A stretch of DNA of 30,721 nt, taken from a virus. Both the position numbers and the translations under genes were made by a program. Within the stretch, counting starts at the first letter, position 1; each line of letters opens with the position of its first letter. Where the stretch lies: positions 1 to 30,721 of IMG/VR virus record IMGVR_UViG_3300025102_000009; one strand, 5' to 3'. The notes below the pieces were generated by a model, which had not been told where the DNA came from, ran no database searches, and saw only the letters and a program-made list of their open reading frames with translations. Below are positions 1 through 6,602 of the stretch, piece by piece.

Positions 1-34
1 ATCTTAATATTAAGTGGTTATTTCAAATATTATG
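1..34. repeat. Direct terminal repeat, left copy (circular-assembly overlap)
   Basis: The first 34 bases are identical to 30688-30721. A coding frame runs through the join without interruption when one copy is collapsed. The simplest reading is an assembly overlap of a circular or circularly permuted genome of 30,687 bp. A true short terminal repeat cannot be excluded from sequence alone. Confidence 0.9.
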
Positions 35-257
35 TTTTGTTGCTGGTATTAGCTATTATGGTGTGCGTATGGAAAATAGGATTGCTAGGCTTGAAACTGA
101 ACTTATTAGTGCGGAGACAACAATTAAGGATTTACTGGCAAAGCATACAATGGAAGAAGAAATAAAACGGCAAGAGTTAGAAGAAAAAATTATGTTTTAT
201 GAGAAAGAATTAAAAATCAATTTAAATCCAATGAGTTGGAAAAAGAGAAAGAAATAA
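1..257 (+). CDS. 3' part of join-spanning membrane/coiled-coil protein (i-spanin-like candidate)
   Basis: This is the downstream part of a gene that starts at ATG 30627 and crosses the join. The complete protein is 105 aa (61 nt from 30627-30687 plus 257 nt here, stop TAA 255-257). Residues 1-24 are polar, about 25-42 form one membrane segment (WLFQILCFVAGISYYGV), and about 43-92 are a charged heptad-rich coiled coil, followed by a basic tail ending KKRKK. An N-in membrane anchor followed by a coiled coil is the layout of inner-membrane spanin subunits. The next gene starts at 258 with no gap. A shorter internal start at 69 (MENRIARLE) lacks a Shine-Dalgarno and would lose the membrane segment, so the join-spanning start is preferred. 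The spanin role is inferred from topology and neighbours. Confidence 0.75.
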   Translation, partial: LNIKWLFQILCFVAGISYYGVRMENRIARLETELISAETTIKDLLAKHTMEEEIKRQELEEKIMFYEKELKINLNPMSWKKRKK

Positions 258-581
258 ATGGATATGATGGCCATATATGGCGAAGCAGGAATGATAGGTA
301 TATGCGGTGCGTTGCTTGTATATCTAGTTATGTCTTTGTCAAAGAAATCAGAGGCTCAACAAGAATCTCTAAAGAATTTAGAAATAGAGAATAAGGGCCA
401 ATCTGAAAGTATTAACAATATGGAAGGGATGATTATAAAGCTTATCTCACGATGGAATGACAGTGATGCGGTAAGAGATAGAAGGTATGAACAAACTATG
501 GAAGCAATAAGCGACTTAGAGAAACAATTATCCAGAATGGACGGTATTATGTCCAGAATGAACGGAAATGGGAGGCACTAA
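258..581 (+). CDS. Small membrane protein with coiled-coil tail (holin-like candidate)
   Basis: The protein is 107 aa. It has a short N-terminus, one hydrophobic segment at about residues 9-27 (GEAGMIGICGALLVYLVMS), then a long charged coiled-coil-like region to the end. It starts directly after the stop of the preceding gene, and its stop overlaps the next start (TAATG at 579-583). One N-terminal membrane segment with a charged tail resembles BhlA/UviB-type holin-like proteins. Its position between a spanin-like gene and an XhlA-like gene, about 0.9 kb before the endolysin, fits a lysis role. No specific motif proves this. It could instead be a structural or accessory membrane protein. Confidence 0.6.
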   Translation: MDMMAIYGEAGMIGICGALLVYLVMSLSKKSEAQQESLKNLEIENKGQSESINNMEGMIIKLISRWNDSDAVRDRRYEQTMEAISDLEKQLSRMDGIMSRMNGNGRH

Positions 582-793
582 TGGATAACCAAGAGTATAG
601 AACAATATACGCAAGGCACGATGAAAAATTAAAAAATATATATTCTACTTTAAATAGGATAGAAAAACATTTAGCTAAATTAAATGGCTCTGTAGGGAAG
701 CATGAGGTTAGTATTGCTAAAATGCAAGTTTGGGGAGGGATTGCTCTTGTAGTTCTTCCTATAATCGTAAACACAATAATGAGGTTAATGTAA
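581..793 (+). CDS. XhlA-like holin/haemolysin candidate
   Basis: The protein is 70 aa. Residues 1-45 form a polar amphipathic coiled coil (RIEKHLAKLNGSVGKHEVSI), and about 50-67 form one C-terminal membrane segment (VWGGIALVVLPIIVNTI). An N-terminal coiled coil with a C-terminal anchor is the arrangement of the haemolysin XhlA family, which acts with a holin in host lysis. Stop/start overlaps (TAATG) join it to both neighbours, so translation is probably coupled. The family call rests on layout and composition only. Confidence 0.6.
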   Translation: MDNQEYRTIYARHDEKLKNIYSTLNRIEKHLAKLNGSVGKHEVSIAKMQVWGGIALVVLPIIVNTIMRLM

Positions 794-969
794 TGTTAAA
801 GAAGATGATAGCAGATGAATTACTAGGCGATTCAACTAAGGATGAACTGATCGATGAGATCAATAGGGCGGTTGATATCCCTATTATTTCAGAAAAAACT
901 GAAAAAGCAATCTTAGAGGCTTTATGGAAAGTAATTAAAAAAGTACTACTTTCTAAATTAGGTGTATAG
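793..969 (+). CDS. Small conserved-looking protein of unknown function
   Basis: The protein is 58 aa, read from ATG 793 within the TAATG junction. An upstream extension in the same frame to 730 has no ribosome site and lies inside the previous gene. The N-terminal half is acidic (LGDSTKDELIDEINRAVDIP). The C-terminal half is an amphipathic basic helix (AILEALWKVIKKVLLSKLGV). It sits in the lysis module. I recognise no family. The C-terminal helix could bind membranes or a partner. Confidence 0.6.
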   Translation: MLKKMIADELLGDSTKDELIDEINRAVDIPIISEKTEKAILEALWKVIKKVLLSKLGV

Positions 970-1253
970 TGGTTAAAGACCCTAGATTAAAGAAATTTGG
1001 ATTAAGTGGCTATAATAAACCAAAACGCACTCCTAATCATAAGACTAAATCCCATATGGTTCTTGCAAGAGCTGGTAGTAAAGTTAAATTAATTAGATTT
1101 GGCCAACAAGGTGCTAAGACTGCAGGTAAACCGAAAAAAGGCGAGTCTGCTAAGATGAAAGCTAAAAGAAGGTCGTTTAAAGCTAGACATGCAAAGAACA
1201 TCGCAAAAGGGAAAATGAGTGCTGCGTATTGGGCAAATAAGGTGAAATGGTAA
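969..1253 (+). CDS. Small basic protein of a marine-phage family (DUF6321-like)
   Basis: The protein is 94 aa and starts at GTG 969, which overlaps the preceding TAG. It is strongly basic throughout, with segments FGLSGYNKPKRTPNHKTKSH near the N-terminus, IRFGQQGAKTAGKPKKGES in the middle and FKARHAKNIAKGKMSAAYW near the end. I remember these segments from a small protein frequent in marine phages, possibly Pfam DUF6321; this is from memory. Function is unknown. The charge suggests nucleic-acid binding. It is followed by two even smaller Lys/Arg-rich genes through TAATG overlaps. Confidence 0.75.
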   Translation: MVKDPRLKKFGLSGYNKPKRTPNHKTKSHMVLARAGSKVKLIRFGQQGAKTAGKPKKGESAKMKAKRRSFKARHAKNIAKGKMSAAYWANKVKW

Positions 1254-1384
1254 TGGCAAAAAGAGTAAGTTGGATGTTTGGTAAAAAAAGATATTACGGA
1301 ACATTAATAAGAGAAACTAAAAAGTATAAGTTCGCTAGAACTTCAAATGGTAAAATAAAGAAAATAAGGAAGAGAGGTAAATAA
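1253..1384 (+). CDS. Basic 43-aa mini-protein
   Basis: ATG 1253 overlaps the preceding TAA (TAATG), and the stop at 1382-1384 overlaps the next ATG in the same way. About 40 percent of residues are Lys or Arg (MAKRVSWMFGKKRYYG at the start, KIKKIRKRGK at the end). No family is recognised. Coupling on both sides and the conserved packing argue that it is a gene rather than chance. A DNA- or RNA-binding role is inferred from charge alone. Confidence 0.6.
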   Translation: MAKRVSWMFGKKRYYGTLIRETKKYKFARTSNGKIKKIRKRGK

Positions 1385-1470
1385 TGCCAAAAGGAAAAGG
1401 AACATATGGTTCAAAAATGGGTAGGCCTAAAAAGAAAAAGAAAAAAGTGGTAAAGAAAAAAAAGAAATGA
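1384..1470 (+). CDS. Lys-rich 28-aa mini-protein (MPKGKGTYGS type)
   Basis: This 28-aa peptide starts MPKGKGTYGSKMGRPKKKK and ends in an almost pure lysine tract. The start at 1384 lies in a TAATG overlap, and its TGA overlaps the endolysin start (ATGA at 1467-1470). Peptides beginning MPKGKGTYGS are familiar to me from marine phage genomes, but their function is unknown. GRPKKK resembles an AT-hook core (GRP followed by basic residues), so minor-groove DNA binding is possible. Confidence 0.65.
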   Translation: MPKGKGTYGSKMGRPKKKKKKVVKKKKK

Positions 1471-1952
1471 TTTACCCTTTGCAAATGCTAGCCCTTATTA
1501 AAGAAACATTGGAAGATATGGGCGATAAGTATTATTCTCACGATGCTATGATGTTAATATATAATACAGGGCTAGTTGAATCTAAATATAAATACCTTAT
1601 GCAAAAAGGTGGTAATAATATAGCAAGAGGTTTTTTCCAATGTGAGCCATGGGTTGCAGTTTCTGTTTGTAAAGATTATTTACAATACAGAGATAAATTA
1701 ATGAAAAAAGTTGGTGAAGTTTGTTATTTAGACTGGAAATATTTTATCAGCCCGAATAATGATGACTGGAAAAAAATCCTAACAACAAACATTACTGCTC
1801 AAATAGTCTTTTGCAGATTGCATTATTGGAGAGTCCCTAAGAAACTACCTAAAACAATAGATGAACAGGCTCTATATTGGAAAAAATGGTACAATACAGC
1901 AAAAGGCTCTGGAACTGTAGAACATTTTAAGGAAATAGTAAATGATTCATAA
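1467..1952 (+). CDS. Lysozyme/transglycosylase-like endolysin
   Basis: The protein is 161 aa. The segment around Glu38 (YNTGLVESKYKYL), followed by ARGFFQCEP at residues 53-61, matches the pattern of soluble lytic transglycosylases and goose-type lysozymes: a catalytic Glu before Ser, then a Gly-Phe-x-Gln-x-x-Pro strand. The C-terminal phrase YWKKWYNTAKGSGTVEHF is one I associate with marine phage peptidoglycan hydrolases. There is no signal peptide, so it would need a holin. The start overlaps the preceding TGA and lacks a clear Shine-Dalgarno, which suggests coupled translation. It closes the lysis module. A virion-bound role is also possible because tail genes follow. Confidence 0.7.
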   Translation: MIYPLQMLALIKETLEDMGDKYYSHDAMMLIYNTGLVESKYKYLMQKGGNNIARGFFQCEPWVAVSVCKDYLQYRDKLMKKVGEVCYLDWKYFISPNNDDWKKILTTNITAQIVFCRLHYWRVPKKLPKTIDEQALYWKKWYNTAKGSGTVEHFKEIVNDS

Positions 1953-3015
1953 AGATAGTATCACAAAATTTTACAAAAATGAGCATGGCTTTTTGATGGG
2001 CTGTCCTCAATGTTTATCCCCTAATTTAGTAAAATTTGGTCTCCAAGCTTTCGTAAATAAAGAAGATAAACAGAAGTATAAGTGTAAAGAATGTGGAGCA
2101 GTATCACACGCATTAAGAGAACTAAAAGATGAGGACACTTTCGAAGTCCCTTCAGCTAAACCTGAACCCGAAATGTCTGTTGATGACATTATAAAGTATA
2201 GGGTTAAAAAGTTTAAGATCAAAAACAATGTTCAGGAATATTACAATCTCACTCATGTTAATATTAAAATTGATGGGGTAATAGGGATATGCCATTTTGG
2301 AGACCCTCATGTGGATGATGATGGAACTGATTTAAGTGAACTATTCGGGATATGCGATGTTATTAAAAATACAGAAGGAATGTTTGCTGGGAATTTAGGA
2401 GACGTTCAAAATAATTGGGTAGGTCGGTTAGCTGCTCTTTATAGTCAACAAAGTACAACTGCAAAAGAGTCATGGAAACTAACAGAATACTTTTTAAACA
2501 AACTACCATGGCTTTATTTAGTAGGTGGGAATCATGATGTTTGGTCAGGTGATGGTGACCCTATAGAATTTATAATGAGAGGTAACACTAGAACCACTTA
2601 TGCAAATCATGGAGTAAGGTTGAATTTAAACTTTCCAAATAAATCATCTGTAAGGGTAAATGCTAGACATACTTTTAAGGGCAACTCAATGTGGAACTCT
2701 GCTCATGGTGTCAGTAAAGCTATCCAGATGGGTTGGAGGGATCATATAGTAACTGCTGGACATACTCACGTTTCTGGTTATCAAGTTTTAAAAGACCCCA
2801 GTTCTGGTTTAATTTCTCATGCCCTACAAGTTGCATCTTTCAAGAGGATGGATGAGTATGCAAATAGATTGGGATTAGATGATAAGAATATTTTCAACTG
2901 TCCAGTTACTATAATAGACCCTAAATATTCAGATGATGACAATAGAAAAATAACAACAATATTTAACCCTTATGAGGCGGCAGAATACCTAAAATGGAAA
3001 AGGTCACAGAAATAA
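1942..3015 (+). CDS. Metallophosphoesterase with N-terminal zinc ribbon
   Basis: The protein is 357 aa. Residues 21-51 form a four-Cys zinc ribbon (CPQC at 21-24, CKEC at 48-51) like those before transposase or DNA-binding domains. A calcineurin-like phosphoesterase fold follows, with all metal-binding motifs visible: Asp121/His123 (GDPH), Asp154 (NLGD), Asn197-His198-Asp199 (GGNHD), His243 or His255, and His274/His276 (GHTH). Such enzymes hydrolyse phosphodiesters with two metal ions; relatives include Mre11/SbcD nucleases. The ribbon suggests a nucleic-acid substrate. It overlaps the endolysin by 11 bp and has an AAGGAA ribosome site. Its position between lysis and tail genes implies late expression. 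Substrate is unknown. Confidence 0.85.
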   Translation: MIHKDSITKFYKNEHGFLMGCPQCLSPNLVKFGLQAFVNKEDKQKYKCKECGAVSHALRELKDEDTFEVPSAKPEPEMSVDDIIKYRVKKFKIKNNVQEYYNLTHVNIKIDGVIGICHFGDPHVDDDGTDLSELFGICDVIKNTEGMFAGNLGDVQNNWVGRLAALYSQQSTTAKESWKLTEYFLNKLPWLYLVGGNHDVWSGDGDPIEFIMRGNTRTTYANHGVRLNLNFPNKSSVRVNARHTFKGNSMWNSAHGVSKAIQMGWRDHIVTAGHTHVSGYQVLKDPSSGLISHALQVASFKRMDEYANRLGLDDKNIFNCPVTIIDPKYSDDDNRKITTIFNPYEAAEYLKWKRSQK

Positions 3016-3221
3016 CCACCAAAGAAAAAAATTCAAGTGCATTCGATGTCATAATGAGATGTAAGGAGTTTGCAACCCAAATAGATATATCCAATATTAT
3101 TTTGGATAATACTTGTATAGATGAAAAAGAAATGTTAATAAATGTTATCGAATCGCTAAGAGATTTAGAATTAGAAATAATAGAAATAAATCCCAATTTT
3201 ACCTTTGAGGCCGAAGCATGA
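2994..3221 (+). CDS. Small acidic protein, unknown function
   Basis: The protein is 75 aa. It overlaps the end of the phosphoesterase by 22 bp and the next gene by 4 bp (ATGA at 3218), so the gene chain is continuous. The sequence is acidic and helical (DEKEMLINVIESLRDLELEIIEI near the C-terminus), with two Cys (residues 23 and 41). No family is recognised. It is placed immediately before the connector gene and may be a small head-tail accessory protein. Confidence 0.6.
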   Translation: MEKVTEITTKEKNSSAFDVIMRCKEFATQIDISNIILDNTCIDEKEMLINVIESLRDLELEIIEINPNFTFEAEA

Positions 3222-4207
3222 GTACATACCAAGAAAGCTATTGCAATATAACATCAGATCTACTATTTATTGATCCAAATCTAAGTGAATACGACGGTAA
3301 AAAAGTATTGGCTAGTAATTGGTTGAGTTCAGGAGTTTCTCATCTATTTTACTTATATAATACTGGAGATTGTAGCGGTCAAGTTTATAGGGATGGAAAA
3401 GAATTAACATCAACAACAAGTCAGCCAAGTTCAAATGACGAATATAGATATAACGCCAGTACAGATTTATTAGAATATTATAGTTCAGGAGGAAGCGCAA
3501 ATACTTTAAATAGTAGTGTGTTTGAATCTTCTAGGGATTGGGTAGAATTAAAAACTGAAGCAGTAAAAAGGGCAAGTGATTTTATTCGATCCGCTTTACC
3601 TTTTCCTATATATCCGAATAAGGGTGTAGGAACTCAGGATGCAGTTGGTAATGATTACCCTGAAATAATTGTTAGAAGTACGGCTATAATGGCGGTCGAA
3701 TCACTTGTAAGACCTTATGATGTAGAAAAAGCAGATACAATTAGATCGCAGGCTATGAATGACGAGGGAACTGGTTATTTAGATATGCTCAGGAAGGGTG
3801 AGATGACACTTTATTCAAGCGAAGGTGAATCAAAGCATAAAGGCATATTAAGAATAGTATCTGTAAATAGCAACACAACCGGTTCCATAGTTGATGTAAG
3901 AGGCAGGTCTACATATCCATGGGATATTATAAAAATAAAAATAAGTAATGGCGGTACAATAACTGCTGGAACAGCAAATACTACAGTAAAATTTGATTCC
4001 TTAGTAGGTAATGAAAATGGATTAAAGTTAGAACCTATGGCAACTGATGAGATTATAGATTGTTACTGGCAGCTAGTAGGACATGATATGTATATCAGAT
4101 TTTCTCCTGGTGTTTATGCAACTAATGATGAATGGGAGCTAGAAGTAAGTGGAGAGCTAGATCAATCTTTTTCTGCAATAAAAACTGTTAGAACAACGAG
4201 GTATTAA
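3218..4207 (+). CDS. Head-tail connector/adaptor-like protein
   Basis: The protein is 329 aa. Its central part (about residues 100-200) is helical, with the run AVKRASDFIRSALPFPIYP followed by STAIMAVESLVRPYDVEKA, like the multi-helix head completion adaptors of HK97 gp6 type. The N- and C-terminal parts are beta-rich (for example IVDVRGRSTYPWDIIKIKIS). It is longer than a minimal adaptor of about 100 aa, so extra domains are present. A GAGG ribosome site precedes ATG 3218, and its stop overlaps the tail-terminator start. The role is inferred from position just before the tail terminator and tube genes. Confidence 0.55.
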   Translation: MSTYQESYCNITSDLLFIDPNLSEYDGKKVLASNWLSSGVSHLFYLYNTGDCSGQVYRDGKELTSTTSQPSSNDEYRYNASTDLLEYYSSGGSANTLNSSVFESSRDWVELKTEAVKRASDFIRSALPFPIYPNKGVGTQDAVGNDYPEIIVRSTAIMAVESLVRPYDVEKADTIRSQAMNDEGTGYLDMLRKGEMTLYSSEGESKHKGILRIVSVNSNTTGSIVDVRGRSTYPWDIIKIKISNGGTITAGTANTTVKFDSLVGNENGLKLEPMATDEIIDCYWQLVGHDMYIRFSPGVYATNDEWELEVSGELDQSFSAIKTVRTTRY

Positions 4208-4629
4208 TGCCTACAGATTATACAAATATTATATACAGTGAGATCATGGAGAATCTTGCTAATCTAATCAACGGTGAATTTGCAATACCAGTTTACTATG
4301 ATGAACATAAGGGTAATCAGTCCTTTTTATTTAAACCTCAAGCGGATAACCTAGTAACTAAATTATCTACGGGTTCACAAAGAGAATATGAAGTCCTAAT
4401 TAGTTATCAATTAAAAACGGGTGGTCAATATACTAAAAATAATTTAAACCAAGTAAGTCAAATCATGGAAAGAATGAAAAGACTTGTACATAATAACTCA
4501 TCCTACTCTAATGGTTCGGAATGGTTTGATGCAAATATATCATCTATTGAATATGAAGTAGATGAGGATGATAATTCTTTGAATAGAGGAATCGCAATTT
4601 TTAATTGTCAGAATATAGAGGTTGTATAA
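4207..4629 (+). CDS. Tail terminator-like protein
   Basis: The protein is 140 aa. The pattern of an N-terminal helix (YSEIMENLANLINGEFAIPV), a beta strand with Tyr-Asp-Glu, a central ISYQLKTGG strand, a second helix with basic residues (QVSQIMERMKRLVHNN) and final strands (GIAIFNCQNIEVV) fits tail-terminator proteins of the gpU type. These cap the tail tube and join it to the head. It lies between the connector and the tail tube gene, as is usual. ATG 4207 follows GAGG and overlaps the previous stop (TAATG). Confidence 0.6.
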   Translation: MPTDYTNIIYSEIMENLANLINGEFAIPVYYDEHKGNQSFLFKPQADNLVTKLSTGSQREYEVLISYQLKTGGQYTKNNLNQVSQIMERMKRLVHNNSSYSNGSEWFDANISSIEYEVDEDDNSLNRGIAIFNCQNIEVV

Positions 4630-4820
4630 TGAAAATAAAAGCAAGATTAAATAAAATTCATAGAGTAAATCCCAATGGAATTCTTTGTGATAATAGTTCG
4701 CTTGATAAACTCAGGTCAGGCGAAGTTGTAGACGTTACTGAGGAAGTGGCTAACGAGCTTTTAAATATGGGGTTCGTTGAAAAAGCTGTAATTAAAAAAA
4801 GTAAAAAAGGAGTCAAATAA
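4629..4820 (+). CDS. Small tail-module protein, unknown function
   Basis: The protein is 63 aa, read from ATG 4629, which overlaps the preceding TAA; a start 24 bp further upstream lies inside the previous gene. It has a KIKARLNKIHRVNPNGIL beginning, then SGEVVDVTEEVANELLNMG, a phrase typical of small phage proteins that follow or precede tail genes. It ends in a Lys-rich tail (KKSKKGVK). Function is unknown. Its last codons carry the AAGGAG ribosome site of the tail tube gene. Confidence 0.65.
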   Translation: MKIKARLNKIHRVNPNGILCDNSSLDKLRSGEVVDVTEEVANELLNMGFVEKAVIKKSKKGVK

Positions 4821-5911
4821 TGGCTGATACAAGAGTCCTTCCCGTAAGTAGTGTCAAATACGGCTTAAAAGCTGAGACAGCTTTCGGGGTAGGTTTAGAT
4901 ACCGATGGAGGTGCAAACGGAACTAATTTCTTAACACAACCAGTTGTACAAGCACAAAAACCAACATTTAATATTCTTAGAGAATCTAGGTTATTAAGTG
5001 GAAGAGGTAGCGTTAAAAATGCTGCAGATACAATAGTAAACAAAAGAGGCGGTACAGTTACTATGCCTTTTGAAATGATAGCAACACCAAGAACCTTAGC
5101 ACAACACGTTTTATTAGTTGGGCAAGAAAATGGACAGACAGGCAGTATTGTTCACGAAATGGAGATAGATGGAGAGAGTAATTCTACATCTATGGGAGGT
5201 ACTATATCAGGTGGTCTACCTCACAGTGTTAATCTTGCTTACTATCCAGCAGCAGGCGAAGGCGTACTGGTCACTGGAGTAGTTTGTTCAGATTTGACAA
5301 TTACTGGCGATGTAAGTGCAAATAATGGACTTTTGAGTATTTCTGGAAATTATTTCAGTGGCTTTAGCAACCCAGTTATTGATAATACTGGAGCTACAAA
5401 ATTAGAGCAGACTTTTGATGGAACTTGGGTGGACCCTGAAACAACCTACTTTAATATTATGGATGCAGATGTAAGAACTTTAGATATTGAAGGTCATGAT
5501 GATCAGGCATTTATAATGAAAGCATTTTCTTTCAATATTGCTAATGGAGTTAATAGAGTAGGCGCAGACACAAATGGAAATGCAGAATTATACGCTATGC
5601 CTGAATATGTAGTTACAGGAAGCTTAACAATTAAATATGATGATGAATTTGATTATGGTGCTGATAACAATGTTATTCAATCTTTTTTAGATGGAAATAC
5701 TATGAGCCTAGCTATTAAGATTGGAGATGGAACTGTAAGTTCTGAAGGTGAAGTAAATATCCTAGCTGAGATACAATTTACTGGAGACCCTGGGCAAGAC
5801 TTGAGCGAATCAGGTGTATTTCATACGCTAGAGTTCGAGTGTGTAAAGAACGTTACAGCAGAAGCGTTTAAAATAAGCACGTTTAAAAATGAAGCCATAA
5901 CAGCTTGGTAA
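4820..5911 (+). CDS. Major tail (tube) protein
   Basis: The protein is 363 aa and beta-rich. It begins ADTRVLPVSSVKYGLKAETAFG, a typical tail-tube opening, with LLSGRGSVKNAADTIVNKR further on and a repeated strand pattern to the C-terminus. It follows the tail terminator and precedes the frameshifted chaperone pair and the tape measure, which is the classic siphovirus order. A strong AAGGAG lies 8 nt before ATG 4820, in keeping with a highly produced protein. It forms the DNA channel of the tail. Confidence 0.8.
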   Translation: MADTRVLPVSSVKYGLKAETAFGVGLDTDGGANGTNFLTQPVVQAQKPTFNILRESRLLSGRGSVKNAADTIVNKRGGTVTMPFEMIATPRTLAQHVLLVGQENGQTGSIVHEMEIDGESNSTSMGGTISGGLPHSVNLAYYPAAGEGVLVTGVVCSDLTITGDVSANNGLLSISGNYFSGFSNPVIDNTGATKLEQTFDGTWVDPETTYFNIMDADVRTLDIEGHDDQAFIMKAFSFNIANGVNRVGADTNGNAELYAMPEYVVTGSLTIKYDDEFDYGADNNVIQSFLDGNTMSLAIKIGDGTVSSEGEVNILAEIQFTGDPGQDLSESGVFHTLEFECVKNVTAEAFKISTFKNEAITAW

Positions 5912-5934
5912 ACAATAAATAGCGGGAGGTTATT

Positions 5935-6210
5935 TTGATAGTAACAACAAAACACGGTGATTTTGAGTGTAAGGATATTACACGAAAAGAAAGAAGAGAT
6001 CTTTATAAGGATGTTAAAGCGACCTTTCAAGATTTAAAGCCGGATGAGGTGCATGATCTAGCAGACAAGTTTGCATTATTGGCTTTTGGCTCTGAGAAAA
6101 AAGTAGAAGAAGCATTAAAAGGCCTATCTGCTTTAGCTGAAGATGAAGTTCTAATGGAAATAATAAACTCTTATATGGGTTTCAATGACCCAAATGGACT
6201 TGGGGGCTGA
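5935..6210 (+). CDS. Tail assembly chaperone, short form (gpG-like)
   Basis: The protein is 91 aa, acidic and helical (KDITRKERRDLYKDVKATF, then LADKFALLAFGSEKKVEEAL). It starts at TTG 5935, supported by a GGGAGG 5 nt upstream; no ATG or GTG is suitably placed. It lies between tail tube and tape measure, where siphoviruses encode tape-measure chaperones in two forms. Some ribosomes should shift -1 at 6189-6195 and make a 222-aa extended form. This is the normal-termination product, ending NPNGLGG at TGA 6208-6210. Confidence 0.8.
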   Translation: MIVTTKHGDFECKDITRKERRDLYKDVKATFQDLKPDEVHDLADKFALLAFGSEKKVEEALKGLSALAEDEVLMEIINSYMGFNDPNGLGG

Positions 6211-6602
6211 GTTATGCCGTTTGGTGTCACGTCGAAGGATGTTCACCAAGATTCGATAACCTCCCATATCAAGCTCAGTCCCCAGTTGATGGAAAAAGAA
6301 AAGAGTTTAGAACGAAAGAACAGATTTATGATGAGATAAAAAAAATAATAGATACACCATCAACTAAGAAAGTAGGTTTAGGGGAAACTCTTTTTTTGAA
6401 CTTACCATTTTTCTGTAATCCATATTTTGTTATTAAGGAATGGCATATTGAGATGATAAATGATTATAATATAAGCAAGAAATTTAATGTACCTTTAGGT
6501 CAGGATTTAGATTCTTTAAGTGCTTTTAAAACAGATTGCTTTATCTTAATAGAAAATGAAATGAACAAAATAAAAACATATAAGAGCAAACAAGATGGCT
6601 AA
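5935..6602 (+). CDS. Tail assembly chaperone, -1 frameshift product (gpGT-like)
   Basis: The -1 frame is open from 6189 (just after TGA 6186-6188) to TAA 6600-6602. It has no good internal start with a ribosome site covering its whole length. A shift at 6189-6195 joins the 87 residues of the short form to 135 more, giving 222 aa. The first residues after the shift are WTWGLSYAVWCHVEGC, and the extension ends KIKTYKSKQDG. It overlaps the tape measure start (6595) by 8 bp, as is usual for this gene. By analogy with lambda G/GT, the long form binds tail tube subunits while the G part coats the tape measure. A GTG- or ATG-started independent downstream ORF (for example from 6432) is the less likely alternative. 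Confidence 0.75.
6189..6285 (+). promoter_or_regulatory. Programmed -1 ribosomal frameshift signal
   Basis: The heptamer C CCA AAT (6189-6195) matches X XXY YYZ in the zero frame. It lies between the -1 frame stop (6186-6188) and the zero-frame stop (6208-6210). About 4-6 nt downstream begins a stem: 6202-6211 (GGGGGCTGAG) pairs with 6274-6283 (CTCAGTCCCC), with one G-U pair, and can extend to 6200/6285. A nested hairpin pairs 6221-6226 (TTGGTG) with 6244-6249 (CACCAA). Slippery site, short spacer and stem form a full frameshift module. Confidence 0.75.

Noticed and set aside
6201-6207. T GGG GGC as the slippery site for the chaperone frameshift
   Set aside because: A -1 slip would mismatch at the first base of the P-site codon. 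C CCA AAT at 6189-6195 is a perfect heptamer at the right distance from the stem, while the G run is itself part of the stem.
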